64,000 nucleotides of DNA from Hortaea werneckii (taxonomy: Eukaryota > Ascomycota > Dothideomycetes > Mycosphaerellales > Teratosphaeriaceae). The notes beneath the pieces are model-generated. The model worked only from the letters and a program-made list of their open reading frames with translations, did no database searches and was not told where the DNA came from. The stretch is taken from assembly GCA_037044905.1 (NCBI GenBank), contig JBAOKB010000177.1:1-64000 (forward strand), written 5' to 3'. Shown in pieces: positions 31,662 to 43,122 of this stretch. The translations under genes were made by a program, and so were the position numbers. Each line of letters begins with the position of its first letter. The stretch's first letter is position 1.

Positions 31662-34600
31662 TTATGTCTTGAGGATGTTGCCGGCAAGTCGGATGCCGGC
31701 CGAAGTCTTCGTGACCCATTCGGCCGCCATGGTGAAATTGTCGTAGATCTCGATAGCCTCGGTGATGCCGGGGAAGGTTGTTGCTGCGTAGCCGGTGTCG
31801 AGACCTAGATGGTGGGAGTGGGGGTTAGCTTTGTCTAGAAGTAACAGATGAAGGGGTGGACAGCCGACAGCGTGATGGCGAGGAGTGGAAGCGACCATCC
31901 ATTGATGAGGAGGCTCACTGTTCACTACGAGAGCTTTCATCATTGCACTCGAAATCCAAGGGGATAAGACACTTACCTGGAGCAAAGATGACGTGGCGAT
32001 AGAACTCCCTGTTGGGCAAACCACCTTGGCTAGTGAATCCGCGGTGGAAATCTCTGAACTTGTAGTTCTGCACGCGGATCAAATCACTGTTGCCCTCCTC
32101 CACAGCTGTCGCCATCAGTGACTCTGCTTCTCGGCTTGTGTGCGGAAAGTAACGATAGCTTCACGCAGCTCAGAGATGTCGACATCCTGAGAAGCATTGC
32201 CAACCGTGTACTGGAGATCCTGGTAATAGATGTCCATTTCGTCGGCGAAGTTGACAGGTTCCAGCGGCAGGCTCTCGTCCGTGGCGAGGTGATATGCAAG
32301 GAGGGTCAGGTACTGGCCCATTCCTTTGTGGACAAGGAAACCTGGATCGCCGAATGTGGACATCCAGTGCCAGCTGTCGTAGTCGGAGTGGTAGCTGTAA
32401 TGGAGAGGGCAAGGTCAGCATAAATGTTCATTGATGAAAGTACGGCGTAACGTGAATCAGGCTTGACTTACTGATAGATAGGGTCTGTTGGGCCGGGATC
32501 AGAACCCATGTCAATAGACGCTACGCCTCTGTGCAGGAAGGCGGTATAATCTTATAGATATGTCAGCTGGGTAGACCGTAACGCATGCTTCAGAAACGAC
32601 CAGAAGTCAATTCCGTTACTTACCAGATCCACTGAATAGAACAAAAGACAGTCAGCATGTATTTAAAGTACGATGACAAGGTCAACAGTGTTATAAACTT
32701 ACCTCCCCAGTACTCCAATTTCACCTTCGGTGTCTTCATACCAGACATCATACATCGTCTGATTGTAGCCGAAAAGCGGCCACGACACCTTCTTCATCAT
32801 TTCAACGCCAAGAGCATGGAGCTCAGGCACGGCTGAGATTGAAGGATGAGGCCCACTCGTGGCAACGTCGATGTTCAGATAGGAGACAGCGGTCTGGGAG
32901 ATCCATGGAATGTATTCCTCCACCCATTCGGTTGACCCGAGCAGCCCGTACTCTTCGGCATCCCAGGAGCACAGAACGATGTTTCTGGTAGGTTGCCAGC
33001 CTTGGCTGAGTAGCTTCCCGAGAGCACGACCGAGCTCGACGATGACTGCTGTCCCGGAGTTGGGGTCGGCCGCACCGCCGATGATCCAAGCATCGCGGTG
33101 GTTGCCGATTACGACAGTCTCGTCAGAGTTGGTGCCGTTGATGACCTGCGTTAAAGTCAGCGGGCTGATACGTTCAAGTGTCTCCCTCAATTGGGGATAA
33201 GGCAGTAGAAATCACTCACGCCGATGGCGTTCCAAACGTCCATGTACGAGCCTTCCATGTAGTTGCTCATGCTGATAGTCACACCAGGAGCTGGGCCAGC
33301 AGAGTAATCTGCTTGAAGTCCCTACATCGATGTTGATCAGCGACACACACGACAGGGTCGTAGAACAAAGCTCATGAATGATGTTACTCACGCCAATCCA
33401 GTTGTCCCTACCGACCTCTTCGCCTGAGGGACCAGACCCGTTCAAGGCAGCCAAGATAGGCTCGGCATCTACCATTGAAATAGGAATGGAAGGAATCTGA
33501 GGCGTCACTTCATCGATGCCAGTCCGTGGGATATCCTCGCCGATGCTCGGGTATCCAGGTGTAGTTGGGTCTCCAGGGTAGGTGCTCAGGAACTGGACGG
33601 AGCCTCTCTGTACGGAGCTTGGGTTCCGTGCTGGCCCGTCTGGGTATGCGGCGTAGCCATTGGCAACAGTTACGTTGCCATCATCTGCCGGGTCCGTGCT
33701 AGTGGTTATGTTAGCTGTCGATACGGAGATTGTTTTGAGTCAAGATTTGTGATGAGTGGTTGACACATGAGGTCGCTGCAGGATTTTCGCACACCGTTAT
33801 CATGTCCTGTGAAGATGTTCGACTCACAATAGAATAGCACCGATCATCCCGTGATCCTGGGCATTCTTCACCTTGAGACCACGGAAGTTGCCACCGTATC
33901 TGCTGATGGCAATTTTGCCTTCAAGCTCCACGCCAAGTTCAATCTGGTATTGGTAAGTACATGCAAAAAGAACAGGCTTCAGACCTATGATCTACTTCTT
34001 ACCAGGCGCTCAAAGTCGGTCTGTTGGCCACGGCCAACATACACGAATTCTGCCTCAGCACTGCCACTTGCCGAGTAGCCATGAAAGGTTGGAATCCGGT
34101 TGGGATAAGTAGTAGTCTCATCTTCTGGCAACTCATCTTCTTCAAGAGATGGCTGGAAGGTACTACCGTTCGCATAGGTCATTGTCATGCTTTTGTTGAC
34201 AGGATAGTTCAGGAAGACCTGGGAACATCGAGTCAGCATTTGCAAGAAGATGGACGACAAGATCCATCGCTAACGTTGTAGGTGTCCAGGCGAGATTGAA
34301 TCCCGGCTTCGCTCCAGCGATCCGCAGTCCCTTGATGGGTGTCGTCAGCATGTATGTTCATGTTCATCGGTAAAGACAGATGACTTACATTGCGCCTGCG
34401 ATTCGTTTCTTCCCGCGATATGGTCGCCATGGGTCTGCAAACCTGGTCAGACTTGTGCATCAACGATAGGGCATGTCCAGTACATAATAGTATGACCAGT
34501 CACTTAAACTCCTGTTGTCGAAGCTACTGGTTATCGTAGCCTCATCGGGGCTCAACGGTAGACGCTCGGTAACCTGACGTTTGACATTGACGCCATTGTG

Positions 34601-34684
34601 ATGGAAGTGTCTTTCTCTTTGGCAGGCGTATGAGTCAGTTGCCAACAAGGCGAAGACAGCAATCTGAGCGCCGCGATACATCAT
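31662..34684 (-). CDS. M28B zinc carboxypeptidase (GCPII/Vps70-like)
   Basis: Twelve exons: 34684-34484, 34434-34389, 34330-34275, 34218-34003, 33943-33828, 33698-33392, 33321-33220, 33145-32703, 32631-32624, 32550-32472, 32394-31977 and 31804-31662. The product is 711 residues after restoring one missing base near 32127. The N-terminus (MMYRGAQIAVFALLATDSYA) is a signal peptide. A PA domain precedes the peptidase, where zinc ligands lie in NHRDAW, DPNSGTAV, DAEEYGLLGS, NIDVA and HYHSDYD. The C-terminal dimerisation domain follows. The family removes C-terminal Glu/Asp from peptides in the vacuole or outside the cell. The 8-nt exon at 32624-32631 encodes part of LGSGSDY. Eleven introns is unusually many for this window. 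Confidence 0.92.
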
Positions 34685-35600
34685 GTGAGTCTATAACGAC
34701 AAGCATTGGTAACCAAACACAACACCTTGATGGCTCTGTCAATGGTATTTAAAGGATTGTTCGACATCCCCGCAGCGTACTGGCATTGCAACATAGAATG
34801 ACGGCAACATGCGTTAAGGCCTTGATATCGCGAACATTAGAGGAGTAAGTTCAAACAGCTTCCTGAATGGGCTACAAGCTCGCCATAGCCAAGCGAAGAA
34901 CGACGACGGTGCTGTGCTGCGCGTTTGTGGGTCGCGCTCCTTCGATTGCTGGGTACAGCATGACTGTCAACAGCACGACGTCCTTGCGAGAAGGCATCGC
35001 GACTTGGCCACAACATGGAGAGACTTCATGCGCTGTGCTGAGCGCACGCGCAGTGCGGCGTTGACTGCTGCTTCCATGGCTTCGATGGTCAGACGCGGTG
35101 GAAAGGGCCATAGGTGATGTTTACCGATGCCTAGACATATGTGAGGAGCACAAGAAACGGGTGGAGTGCGAGAAACGAAAGCGGGGGAGAGATGATGATC
35201 ATGACTTGGGCCGGTCGGTTGCTGCAGATGGGATTCGCGAGTCGTTTGCATCTCCCCGCTGTGCCGCACGCTCCACACTTGAGAAGCAAAACAGTAGTAT
35301 CAAAGGTCTTGGAAACGTCCAGCGCAATTGTGGAACTAAATACAATCCCTTTATTTCGGCCAGTAAACAGATGATCAAGTACATGCTCTTGCGAATTCCC
35401 ATAACTGAGGTGCCGAGGTAATGTGCGCCTCTCAGGCTAATCGAAGCGGTAGTGTCAATACGGGAAGAGACAACATCACGCTTCTCGATTGAGGTTTTCG
35501 ACTTCCACTACGACACTTTACTGGCTAAGGTTTAGGCTACACAGGGTTGAAGAGCCTCCTCCGTCCATCTCCAGAACTTTTCTCCCAAGTCGCCATCCTT
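34685..35600. other. Intergenic, nothing recognised
   Basis: Promoter side of the M28 gene, then sequence with only short overlapping frames on both strands. Confidence 0.45.
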
Positions 35601-35607
35601 TGTGCAT

Positions 35608-36290
35608 CTACTTTTGCTTGCCAGGCTTGGCAATTGGAGAATAGTAGGCATCATTATCAACAGACTGACGAGGAGCTGTGGCTCCCCACATGGACTCCTT
35701 GCAACCATCCTCAGGACTCATCACTGTGGATGTGGCGTAAACAAGCAGACGGTCAGCGAGACCCAGTGTTTGGACCAATTTCGGTGCCAACAACGGCGGG
35801 GTGAATGGCGATAGTAGACAAGGGGAATATCTCTGAGCGATTTGAGACGTATAAAGAACCTGTGCCAACAAGCGCTTCCAGCGAGGATGAATGTCGTCAA
35901 AGACAATGCCTTTATCAGCTGAAGCCAACATTAAGCCTTCGGAGGTGATTGGTATACCTAAGCAAGGGCAGCGAGTATGAGCAACGCATGGTATAAAGAA
36001 CCTGTGCGATGTGTATAGACTAACCCCAGTAACGAGGATGGTCTTGCAGCGAGGCTAGGTCCACCAAAACAAAATTTCGCCTGAACTCCTGGATGTCAGC
36101 GAGCAATATCGGTCAGTAATCCATCTGTAGGTCTACGCCCAGTGAATCCTTCATAGTCGATGGCGATTGCGTATGGTTACGAACGGAGAGAAGACTTACC
36201 ATCAGTGACGAGGATGGTCTTGCCAGATTGACTGGGCAGCTTGGAAAGGTCTAGATCCTTTCATGGTCGACGGTGATTGCGTATGGTTAA
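35608..36290 (-). pseudogene. Decayed short-chain dehydrogenase relic
   Basis: Minus-strand pieces of an SDR. Near 36265-36202 an N-terminal part reads LDLSKLPSQSGKTILVTD and ends at a GTAAGT donor. Near 35870-35608 a C-terminal part reads LYTSQIAQRY, IHPAVVGTE, VQTLGLADRLLVYA and MSPEDGCKESMWGATAPR. The middle, including the Tyr-X3-Lys site, is not recognisable and there is not enough room for a full enzyme. Frame shifts occur within the C-terminal part. Short direct repeats (see findings) indicate local duplication. It could be a very degraded gene rather than an assembly error, because whole domains are missing. Confidence 0.6.
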
Positions 36291-36432
36291 AGACCGAGGC
36301 TATTCTCGCTCGCGACGAGGATATGAGGTATGGATATGCACAGCGGTTCGGCCTGGAAGAACTGCAAGGGGCTTTAAAGCAGGGTGGCTGGCCAGTCGAA
36401 CCCACCCATTGATCTTCTACGGAACATGGCAT

Positions 36433-37621
36433 TTCTGTTTGCTGACTAAACTCATGGTCGGTGTCGCATGGAATATTCGAGCACCGGCTGCATCGCTAAG
36501 CTCTCCGATAAGGAAGGCATTCGTGAGGAAGGAAGTCGTACACGTTGAGGTGAATGTAAATCCAGGATAGCCTTGAGAACAGCAGCAAGCAAACGAAGGA
36601 GGCTACATACTACATTTTGTAATGGAATTGTTAGAAGCTGGAGGCAGATCATACTCCACAATGTGAAGCTTGTAAGTAAGACGGTGAGGGCAGGTACCTA
36701 TGTAACCCATGGCTGTGCGGGTTGTGGCAATAATTATTCCTTGAAATGAGGGCACTTCTTGCCCCGCCTGGCCTATCTCCCAGACCTCCTATCTTATCGA
36801 CACGTGATGCCTCTGGACCCCCTCTTGTCTCGGGGCGTCCCGCTCCTGAGCCGCGTCCCTTCCTTTTCGGTCATGCAGGCATGAACCTTTGCCCCTTTCT
36901 TCCACCGCTCGTGCATACACCATCGACACTACCGCCCGCTACGACAGCTATCACATGCACGTAGACTACGACTAACGCAAGATCGACTGACTAGTAGAAA
37001 GATAGTCATCTGGCCATTTGTCTAGATTCGTGCTCTGATTGCGCACCTGCGGACTTCATGGACGAATCGCACGACACTATCGGCCGTCGATGCGGCCGGT
37101 CCAATATACACTATCTCTTGGCAGCGCAGGACATTCCCTGAGCCGCCTTGTCTCCTGCCCAAGTGAGCAACTCTGGCCGTCCGAGGTATCAACCGGTATC
37201 ATGAGGCTCTGTGGCCGTGCAAACTCTCACCAAACTACCTTCTTGTTTCGCTCGACCTTCATTTGGACAGATTCGCCCACTGCCAACCAGGCTCTTTCAT
37301 GCATCGATCGTCTGTTCTCGGCTCAACATGACCTGGTGGAGCATGTGCTCGCTATGCACCTAATAGGCACCTACATGCAGATCGTTATTGAAAGCGCCCA
37401 CCAGAGATAGTCGCTGCATGAACGGCTGTTCGTAGGTCTCGCTTTGAATGGGCGTAGGATCAGTATAAAGCCAGCCATGTCAAGGCATGAGACCGGCTGG
37501 GAAGTACCGCTCCCCTTCAACTTCTTTGCACGCTGAAAGCAGCAACAAGGCTCCTGCCTGAGGCGAAATCAACAGTTTCAGTCGCTCGCTGTTTGTCATA
37601 TCGCTCTTCTTCTCTCCGGAA
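36433..37621. other. Intergenic, nothing recognised
   Basis: Over 1 kb without a supported gene. The end carries the promoter of the secreted protease. Confidence 0.5.
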
Positions 37622-40510
37622 ATGTATTCTTTGAAATCACTAGCGCTCTTTGCAGCCTCGTCCCTGATAGCAAATGTTTCTCTAACAGCAGCTAAAATCC
37701 AGGGTGAAGTAGCTCCAAAAGGTTCCTGGGGCTTACATCGTCGAGCTGCAGGACGATCAGGTACAGCCGTCTTACTTGCATCGAGCGGATCCAAAACAGC
37801 CACTAACACGGAGCAGAATCAAGACACTTTCTACAACAGCCTTGGCAATGCTGGGCAGGCTATCAAGCATCGTCAGAGTCTCAAGTACTCTCTCTTCAAC
37901 GGGGTAAGAAAGGCCAACTTATGTCTACCTATGTCTGAAGTTGACATGCCAAGGTCTCGTTCCAACTATTGAACACCACCGATGAAGATGCTGCTGCCAA
38001 GAGCATTGAGGTCATGCCTGAAGTCCGTCAGATCTGGCCTGTTCGGATCTTCTCTGTGCCCAAGGATGAAGTCGTCTGGACTGGAAACAGCCCAATGGAG
38101 GTAGCAAATGCTGGCCTTCAAAGACGTCAAGAAGCCGGCAACGACACCTTTTCTCCACATGTAATGACACAGGTAGACCAACTCAGAGCTCAAGGCATCA
38201 CAGGCGAGGGCGTACGTATCGCCGTCATCGACACTGGCACCGACTACAAGCACCCTGCTCTTGGTGGCTGCTTTGGTGAAGGGTGCCTAGTCAGCTTTGG
38301 TACTGATCTAGTGGGCGACAACTACGATGGCACCAACGAAGCGGTACCAGATCCAGATCCATATGATGACTGCGAGGGTCACGGAACCCACGTGGCAGGT
38401 ATCATCGCAGCGCAGATGAATCCATTCGGCTTCACTGGTGCGGCGCCAGACGTAACTCTTGGTTCATACAGAGTCTTTGGATGCGGAGGCTCTGCTGGAA
38501 ACGACGTTTTGATTGCTGCTTACAACCAGGCCTACGAAGATGGCGCTGTATCATCACCGCATCCATCGGCGGTCCATCCGGATGGTCTGAAGACCCTTGG
38601 GCTGTTGCAGTCCAAAGAATTGTGGAGCAGGGGGTTCCATGCACAGTCTCTGCCGGTAACGACGGTGCCGAAGGCATCTTCTACGCGAGCACAGCTGCAA
38701 ACGGAAAGAAGGTCACGGCCGTAGCTTCGGTCGACAACACGCAGTCTCCTGCTGTATTACTCAATGCGACGTACTCTGTCAACAATAGCACCGGCAACTC
38801 ATTTGGTTGGACCGAAGGCAATCCTTCGGCATGGGGCAATGTGTCGCTGCCGCTATACGCAGGCAACTACAACACAAGTGATCCTGCTGATGCTTGCGAG
38901 CCTTATCCTGACTCGACGCCTGACCTGTCCGATTACATCGTCCTAATCCGTAGGGGCACCTGTACTTTCGTACAAAAGGTCACGAATGCTGCCGACAAAG
39001 GCGCAAGATACATCATGTTCTACAACAATGTTGCAGGAGCTTCTGCTGTCACGGCAGATGTTGAAGGCATTGAGGGTGTCGGAATGACGACTGCTGCACA
39101 AGGTGTCGAATGGGTCAGGCTGCTGGCGAATGGCTCTGAGGTCGTTCTCAATATCGTTGATCCCGACTTTGCGGATACCTTTGCTACCAGCTCCCCGAAC
39201 ACACGGACTGGCGGCTTCTTGAGCACCTTCACCTCCTGGGGTCCTACCTACGAGCTTGACATCAAGCCACAATCTCAAGTCCTGGAGGTATGATCCTGTC
39301 TACGTACCCTCTTGCTCTCGGCGGATACGCCGTGCTTTCTGGGACTTCCATGGCCTGCCCATTGGCGGCGGCTGTTGTTGCGCTCGTAGGACAAGTCCGA
39401 GGTACTTTCGATCCGGCCACCATTGAGAGCCTACTGGCCGCCACTGCGAACCCAAATTTGTTCAATGATGGCACTTCGACTTATCCCATTCTTGCCCCGG
39501 TAGCTCAACAAGGTGGCGGTCTCATCCAGGCATATGATGCTGCGTATACCAACGTTGAACTGAGCGTTTCGAGCATTGCCTTCAACGACACCGACAACTT
39601 TGAGGACACCATGAACTTCACCATTTCCAACGCTGGCGATGACTCTGTCACTTACTCCCTATCCAACGTCGGTGCCGCAACAGCCTACACATTCTCTCAA
39701 GGGTCCATCTACCCGGACCCTTCCCAACGAGCTTGTGGACAGCTTTGCCTCGGTGGAGTTTTCTACAGCAAAGAAGTCAGCATCGGAGCAGGCAGCGAGA
39801 ACACCGTTCAAATCATCGTAAGTATTGACATGAAGATACAGAAAGGCACCTTGCTAATGCATTCACTCAGGTAACTCCACCCCAAGGCCTCGATGCTTCC
39901 CGCCTTCCCGTCTGGAGCGGATACATCGCCATGAACGGCTCAGACGGGACCTCGCTCTCCCTCCCCTACCAGGGCGTGACAGGCAGCATGCACGACCAGA
40001 CCGTCCTCGACACGGACAACACCTACCTCACCACGTCCGCGTCTGAGGACTACGCGCCCGTGACGTCTTCGAACTCGACTTTCTACCTGCCGAGATCAAA
40101 TTCCACGGCCAGCAACAGTACCGCTTACCCCGAAGTCGCTATCGCGCTGGCGTTCGGGTCGTTGCTAGTCCGATGCGATGTCCACCCCGTCGGGCCTCAG
40201 GGCTACGGCAGCAACTCGACTAATATTCTCGGCGTCGCTTCGCTGGGCAACATTTACAGCTTCCCGTACACGTATGCGCCTCGGGGAGGATTGGTCGCTG
40301 CATGGGACGGTATGCTGGAGGATGGTAGGTTCCCATGTTCAAATTCCTTGTACGGTTGAATCATGTGCTGACATTTTTGTGACAGGGACTATGGCACCCG
40401 CCGGAACTTACCAGCTCGTTGTGCGTGCTCTGCATATCTTCGGGGACAAGACCGTGGCAAGCGAGTATGACTCTGCTACGACGGTGCCTTTCACGATCAA
40501 GTATGTTTGA
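37622..40510 (+). CDS. Secreted subtilisin-like serine protease with PA domain
   Basis: Four exons (37622-37903, 37954-39817, 39871-40324, 40386-40510), 908 residues. Signal peptide at 1-24, then a propeptide. Catalytic Asp in AVIDTGTDYKHPAL, His in GHGTHVAGIIA, Ser in GTSMACPLAA. A PA domain (around YIVLIRRGTCTFVQK) is inserted between His and Ser, as in Vpr-type minor extracellular proteases. The C-terminal part has Fn3-like beta sequence with many N-glycosylation sites. Two missing bases break the frame: near 38548 (in DGADIITASIGG) and in AA at 39271-39272 (before ISSPGGM). Both lie in conserved motifs that are otherwise perfect, so errors are likely. It probably degrades external protein. 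Confidence 0.92.
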
Positions 40511-40626
40511 ACAATCATGACTCCTTGAGGAGAGGTTGGGTAGCCATTTTGGATTCGTATTGCACGTTCTTGGAATCATATACTCTCGTATCTAGCATTT
40601 ACAACGGACACACGACACAGCATGCC

Positions 40627-42201
40627 TTAGACAGTGTACCTGAACTCAGGGTGCCGGTAGCCCAAATCCTCGCCGCCGGTACGGGCGAGACGGTAGTCCC
40701 TCTTGCCGGACTCCCTGGCCTTGTTCTCCATCTTGATGTAGATAATGTTCGAGATGGTCAAGATCAGACTGAGACCGATGGCGCCGAGATTGATAGCATG
40801 GCCAGTCGTATATTCCGGGAGCGTCTTCCTTGAGGTAGGTGAATGTGGCGATGAAAGCACCACAATTGCCGATGGCCACGATGAAGCCGATTCCTGTGGC
40901 GCGGATGTAGTGCGGTGCGAGGTTGTTGCTTAGCCAGGCGGTGATGAGTGGCGAGCAAGGGAAAGCTCCGACGGCGATGAAGAAAGTACCGGCGTATTTC
41001 ACTCCGCCCTTGTCTGAAGCCAGTTGCATAATGTAACCGATCGCAGCGATGCAAAGGCCACCTGCGATCATCGGACCGCGAAGCTTGATCTTGTCGCTCG
41101 TATAGCTGCAGCGAGCACGGCGAGGAAAGCCAGGAAATTCGGCGGGACGGTGAGCAGTTGGGCGTGGATCGCCTCGTATCCCAGCCGGAGATGATGGAAG
41201 GCAGGAAAAGCGAGAAGCTGTAGATCGGAACCAGGATGAGGAGGAAGTTGATGCCCATCGCTATTGTGTTGACATTGAGCAGAGCATGGCGAACGGCAGC
41301 CCAGGAGAAATGCTCTTCCTCGACATGCTCTGCGGACGTGGCTCCGTGGAGATCGATGCGCAGGCGATGTGCGGCGAACGCTTGCTCTTCAGGGGTGAGG
41401 AATTTCGCCTGTGAAGGGGTGTGCGGGAGGAAGAAGAAGGCAACGGCGGCGACGACGACGGTACGGCACCTGAGAAATCGTCAGTCATGACCACATATAA
41501 CAGCCCTGGTTCAACGCACCTTCTACGAAGAAAATCCAAGGCCAGCTATCGTAGCCACCATAGCTAATCTGAGCAAGTCCTGAGGCAAGCAGTCCACCGA
41601 AAGCACCAGACAGCGGCGCAGCGCAGTAGAAAATGCCGAGTCTGAACATGACGTTGTGGCGTTTGTAAAACATGCTCAGATACAAGATGATGCCACCGAA
41701 CAGGCCACCTTCACAAACACCGAGCAACAATCGGCAAGCAATGAGCGCCCCATAGCTCTTGACGGCACCCATGCCACAGGCGATGGCACCCCATGCGACA
41801 GCAAGCAGTGGCAGATAGTGGCCACCACCGACCTTCTTCAGGACCCAGTTGGATGGGATATCGACGAGGATGTAGAGGATGTAGAAGACGGTCAGTGCGA
41901 CGTTGAACTGGTTTCCAGTGAGGTTGAGGTCTTCGGTGAGACCGTCGATTTTGGCATTGCCTGTGGCACATTGTCAGCTGAAAGACCAGTGGTGGCCAAC
42001 GAGGATTTGCAGCAACATACCGATATTGCTGCGATCGATAAAAGCCAGCAGCCAGATGACAAAGATCCAGGGGAGGATGTGGAAGTCCAGTTTACGAGTG
42101 ATTCGTTTCTCGAGCGCGGGATCCTCTCCAAACCCGGTCTCGATGCTCTCCTTGAAGTCGACCTCATCGGTCCCGATCGCTTTCTCGTCTCTTGCGTCCA
42201 T
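40627..42201 (-). CDS. MFS transporter, anion:cation symporter (Dal5/Tna1-like)
   Basis: Three exons (42201-42021, 41960-41520, 41469-40627). The acidic cytosolic N-terminus leads to TM1 with IDRSNIG-NAKIDGLTEDLNL, the ACS-family signature, then GVCEGGLFGGIILYL and NLAPHYIRATGIGF. Relatives import allantoate, nicotinate, vitamins or small acids. Four breaks: missing bases near 41462, 41184 and 41104, and an extra base in GGG at 40817-40819. With these the exons close in phase at 488 residues. It lies tail-to-tail with the subtilase, 116 bp apart. Confidence 0.88.
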
Positions 42202-43122
42202 GATGTCGGTCTAGACAGTGAGTGAGACCGAATAGATTGCACCTGTCTGATCAAGTTTGCGCGAAGCAGTAAGAGCAGAGGAGAAGAATAGGAAGAAACG
42301 GACAAGAAACGGAGAAGAAAAGACAAGCCCAGTAAAAGAGCTTACCTGCAGTCCCACATCAACGCGATATGGTTCAGGCCATCGACCCGGGATCTCTATC
42401 ATCTCCACGCGGGGTAGTATTATCAACGATACCGTTACACCACGCCGGGTATACTTTATCCCAGATGGCGAATGAGGAAGTAGGAGAAGTGACGGCAACG
42501 CTGGTACAATCGACGGGAGATGGAGAGATCGGCAACACCAGTTACTCAATTGGGGACAGGGTCCCACCAGCGCGGCGTGGAAGCCACGCTTTCCCCCAGG
42601 CTTTCAAGCTTGTGAAAGCCTAGCCAAGCCTAGCGCCCACGGGGTTTTGGGTGGGGGAGTCAGCGGCCGGGGGAATAAGAAATCCCAAGACCCTTGGCAT
42701 GGAACTGGTGTGCCGGGAGCCAATGATGACAAGGTCAATATGTCAGTTTAGGTATCCCTTCTCATCCTCCTTCCTCTCTTGTGCAGTTTGAGTTTAGCGA
42801 ATACTTTACACCCTGATAAGAGTTTTTCAAGGCGGGATGCAAGTTGTAACTTATGCGGATACAGCGGTACTTGGCCGGGGGGTCACAAGCTACAATGCCC
42901 GTACAGTATGTCACTCCGGAGTCAACTGCAAGAGCTGCACCGTCAAGGCCAACAGCGGACCTAGAGCCGCTTGTTGGGGGTACTGAATCCTCCTGCACAT
43001 AACCCTTGGCTGACATGATTGACCGGCTCCTCCACGCCGGCCATCCTCGAGACGGAGGGGAAACATCAAGCTTGCAATCCCGGCACTGCACTGTACTGCA
43101 CTGCGCACTCTCTGTGATAGCA
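42202..43122. other. Intergenic, nothing recognised
   Basis: Promoter of the ACS transporter and 3' flank of the hexosaminidase gene. G-rich stretch near 42630-42670. No gene supported. Confidence 0.5.

Noticed and set aside
36277..36570. Plus-strand coding frame over the SDR relic
   Set aside because: It reads plausibly for about 45 residues but has no start, stops early, and overlaps better-supported minus-strand SDR sequence.
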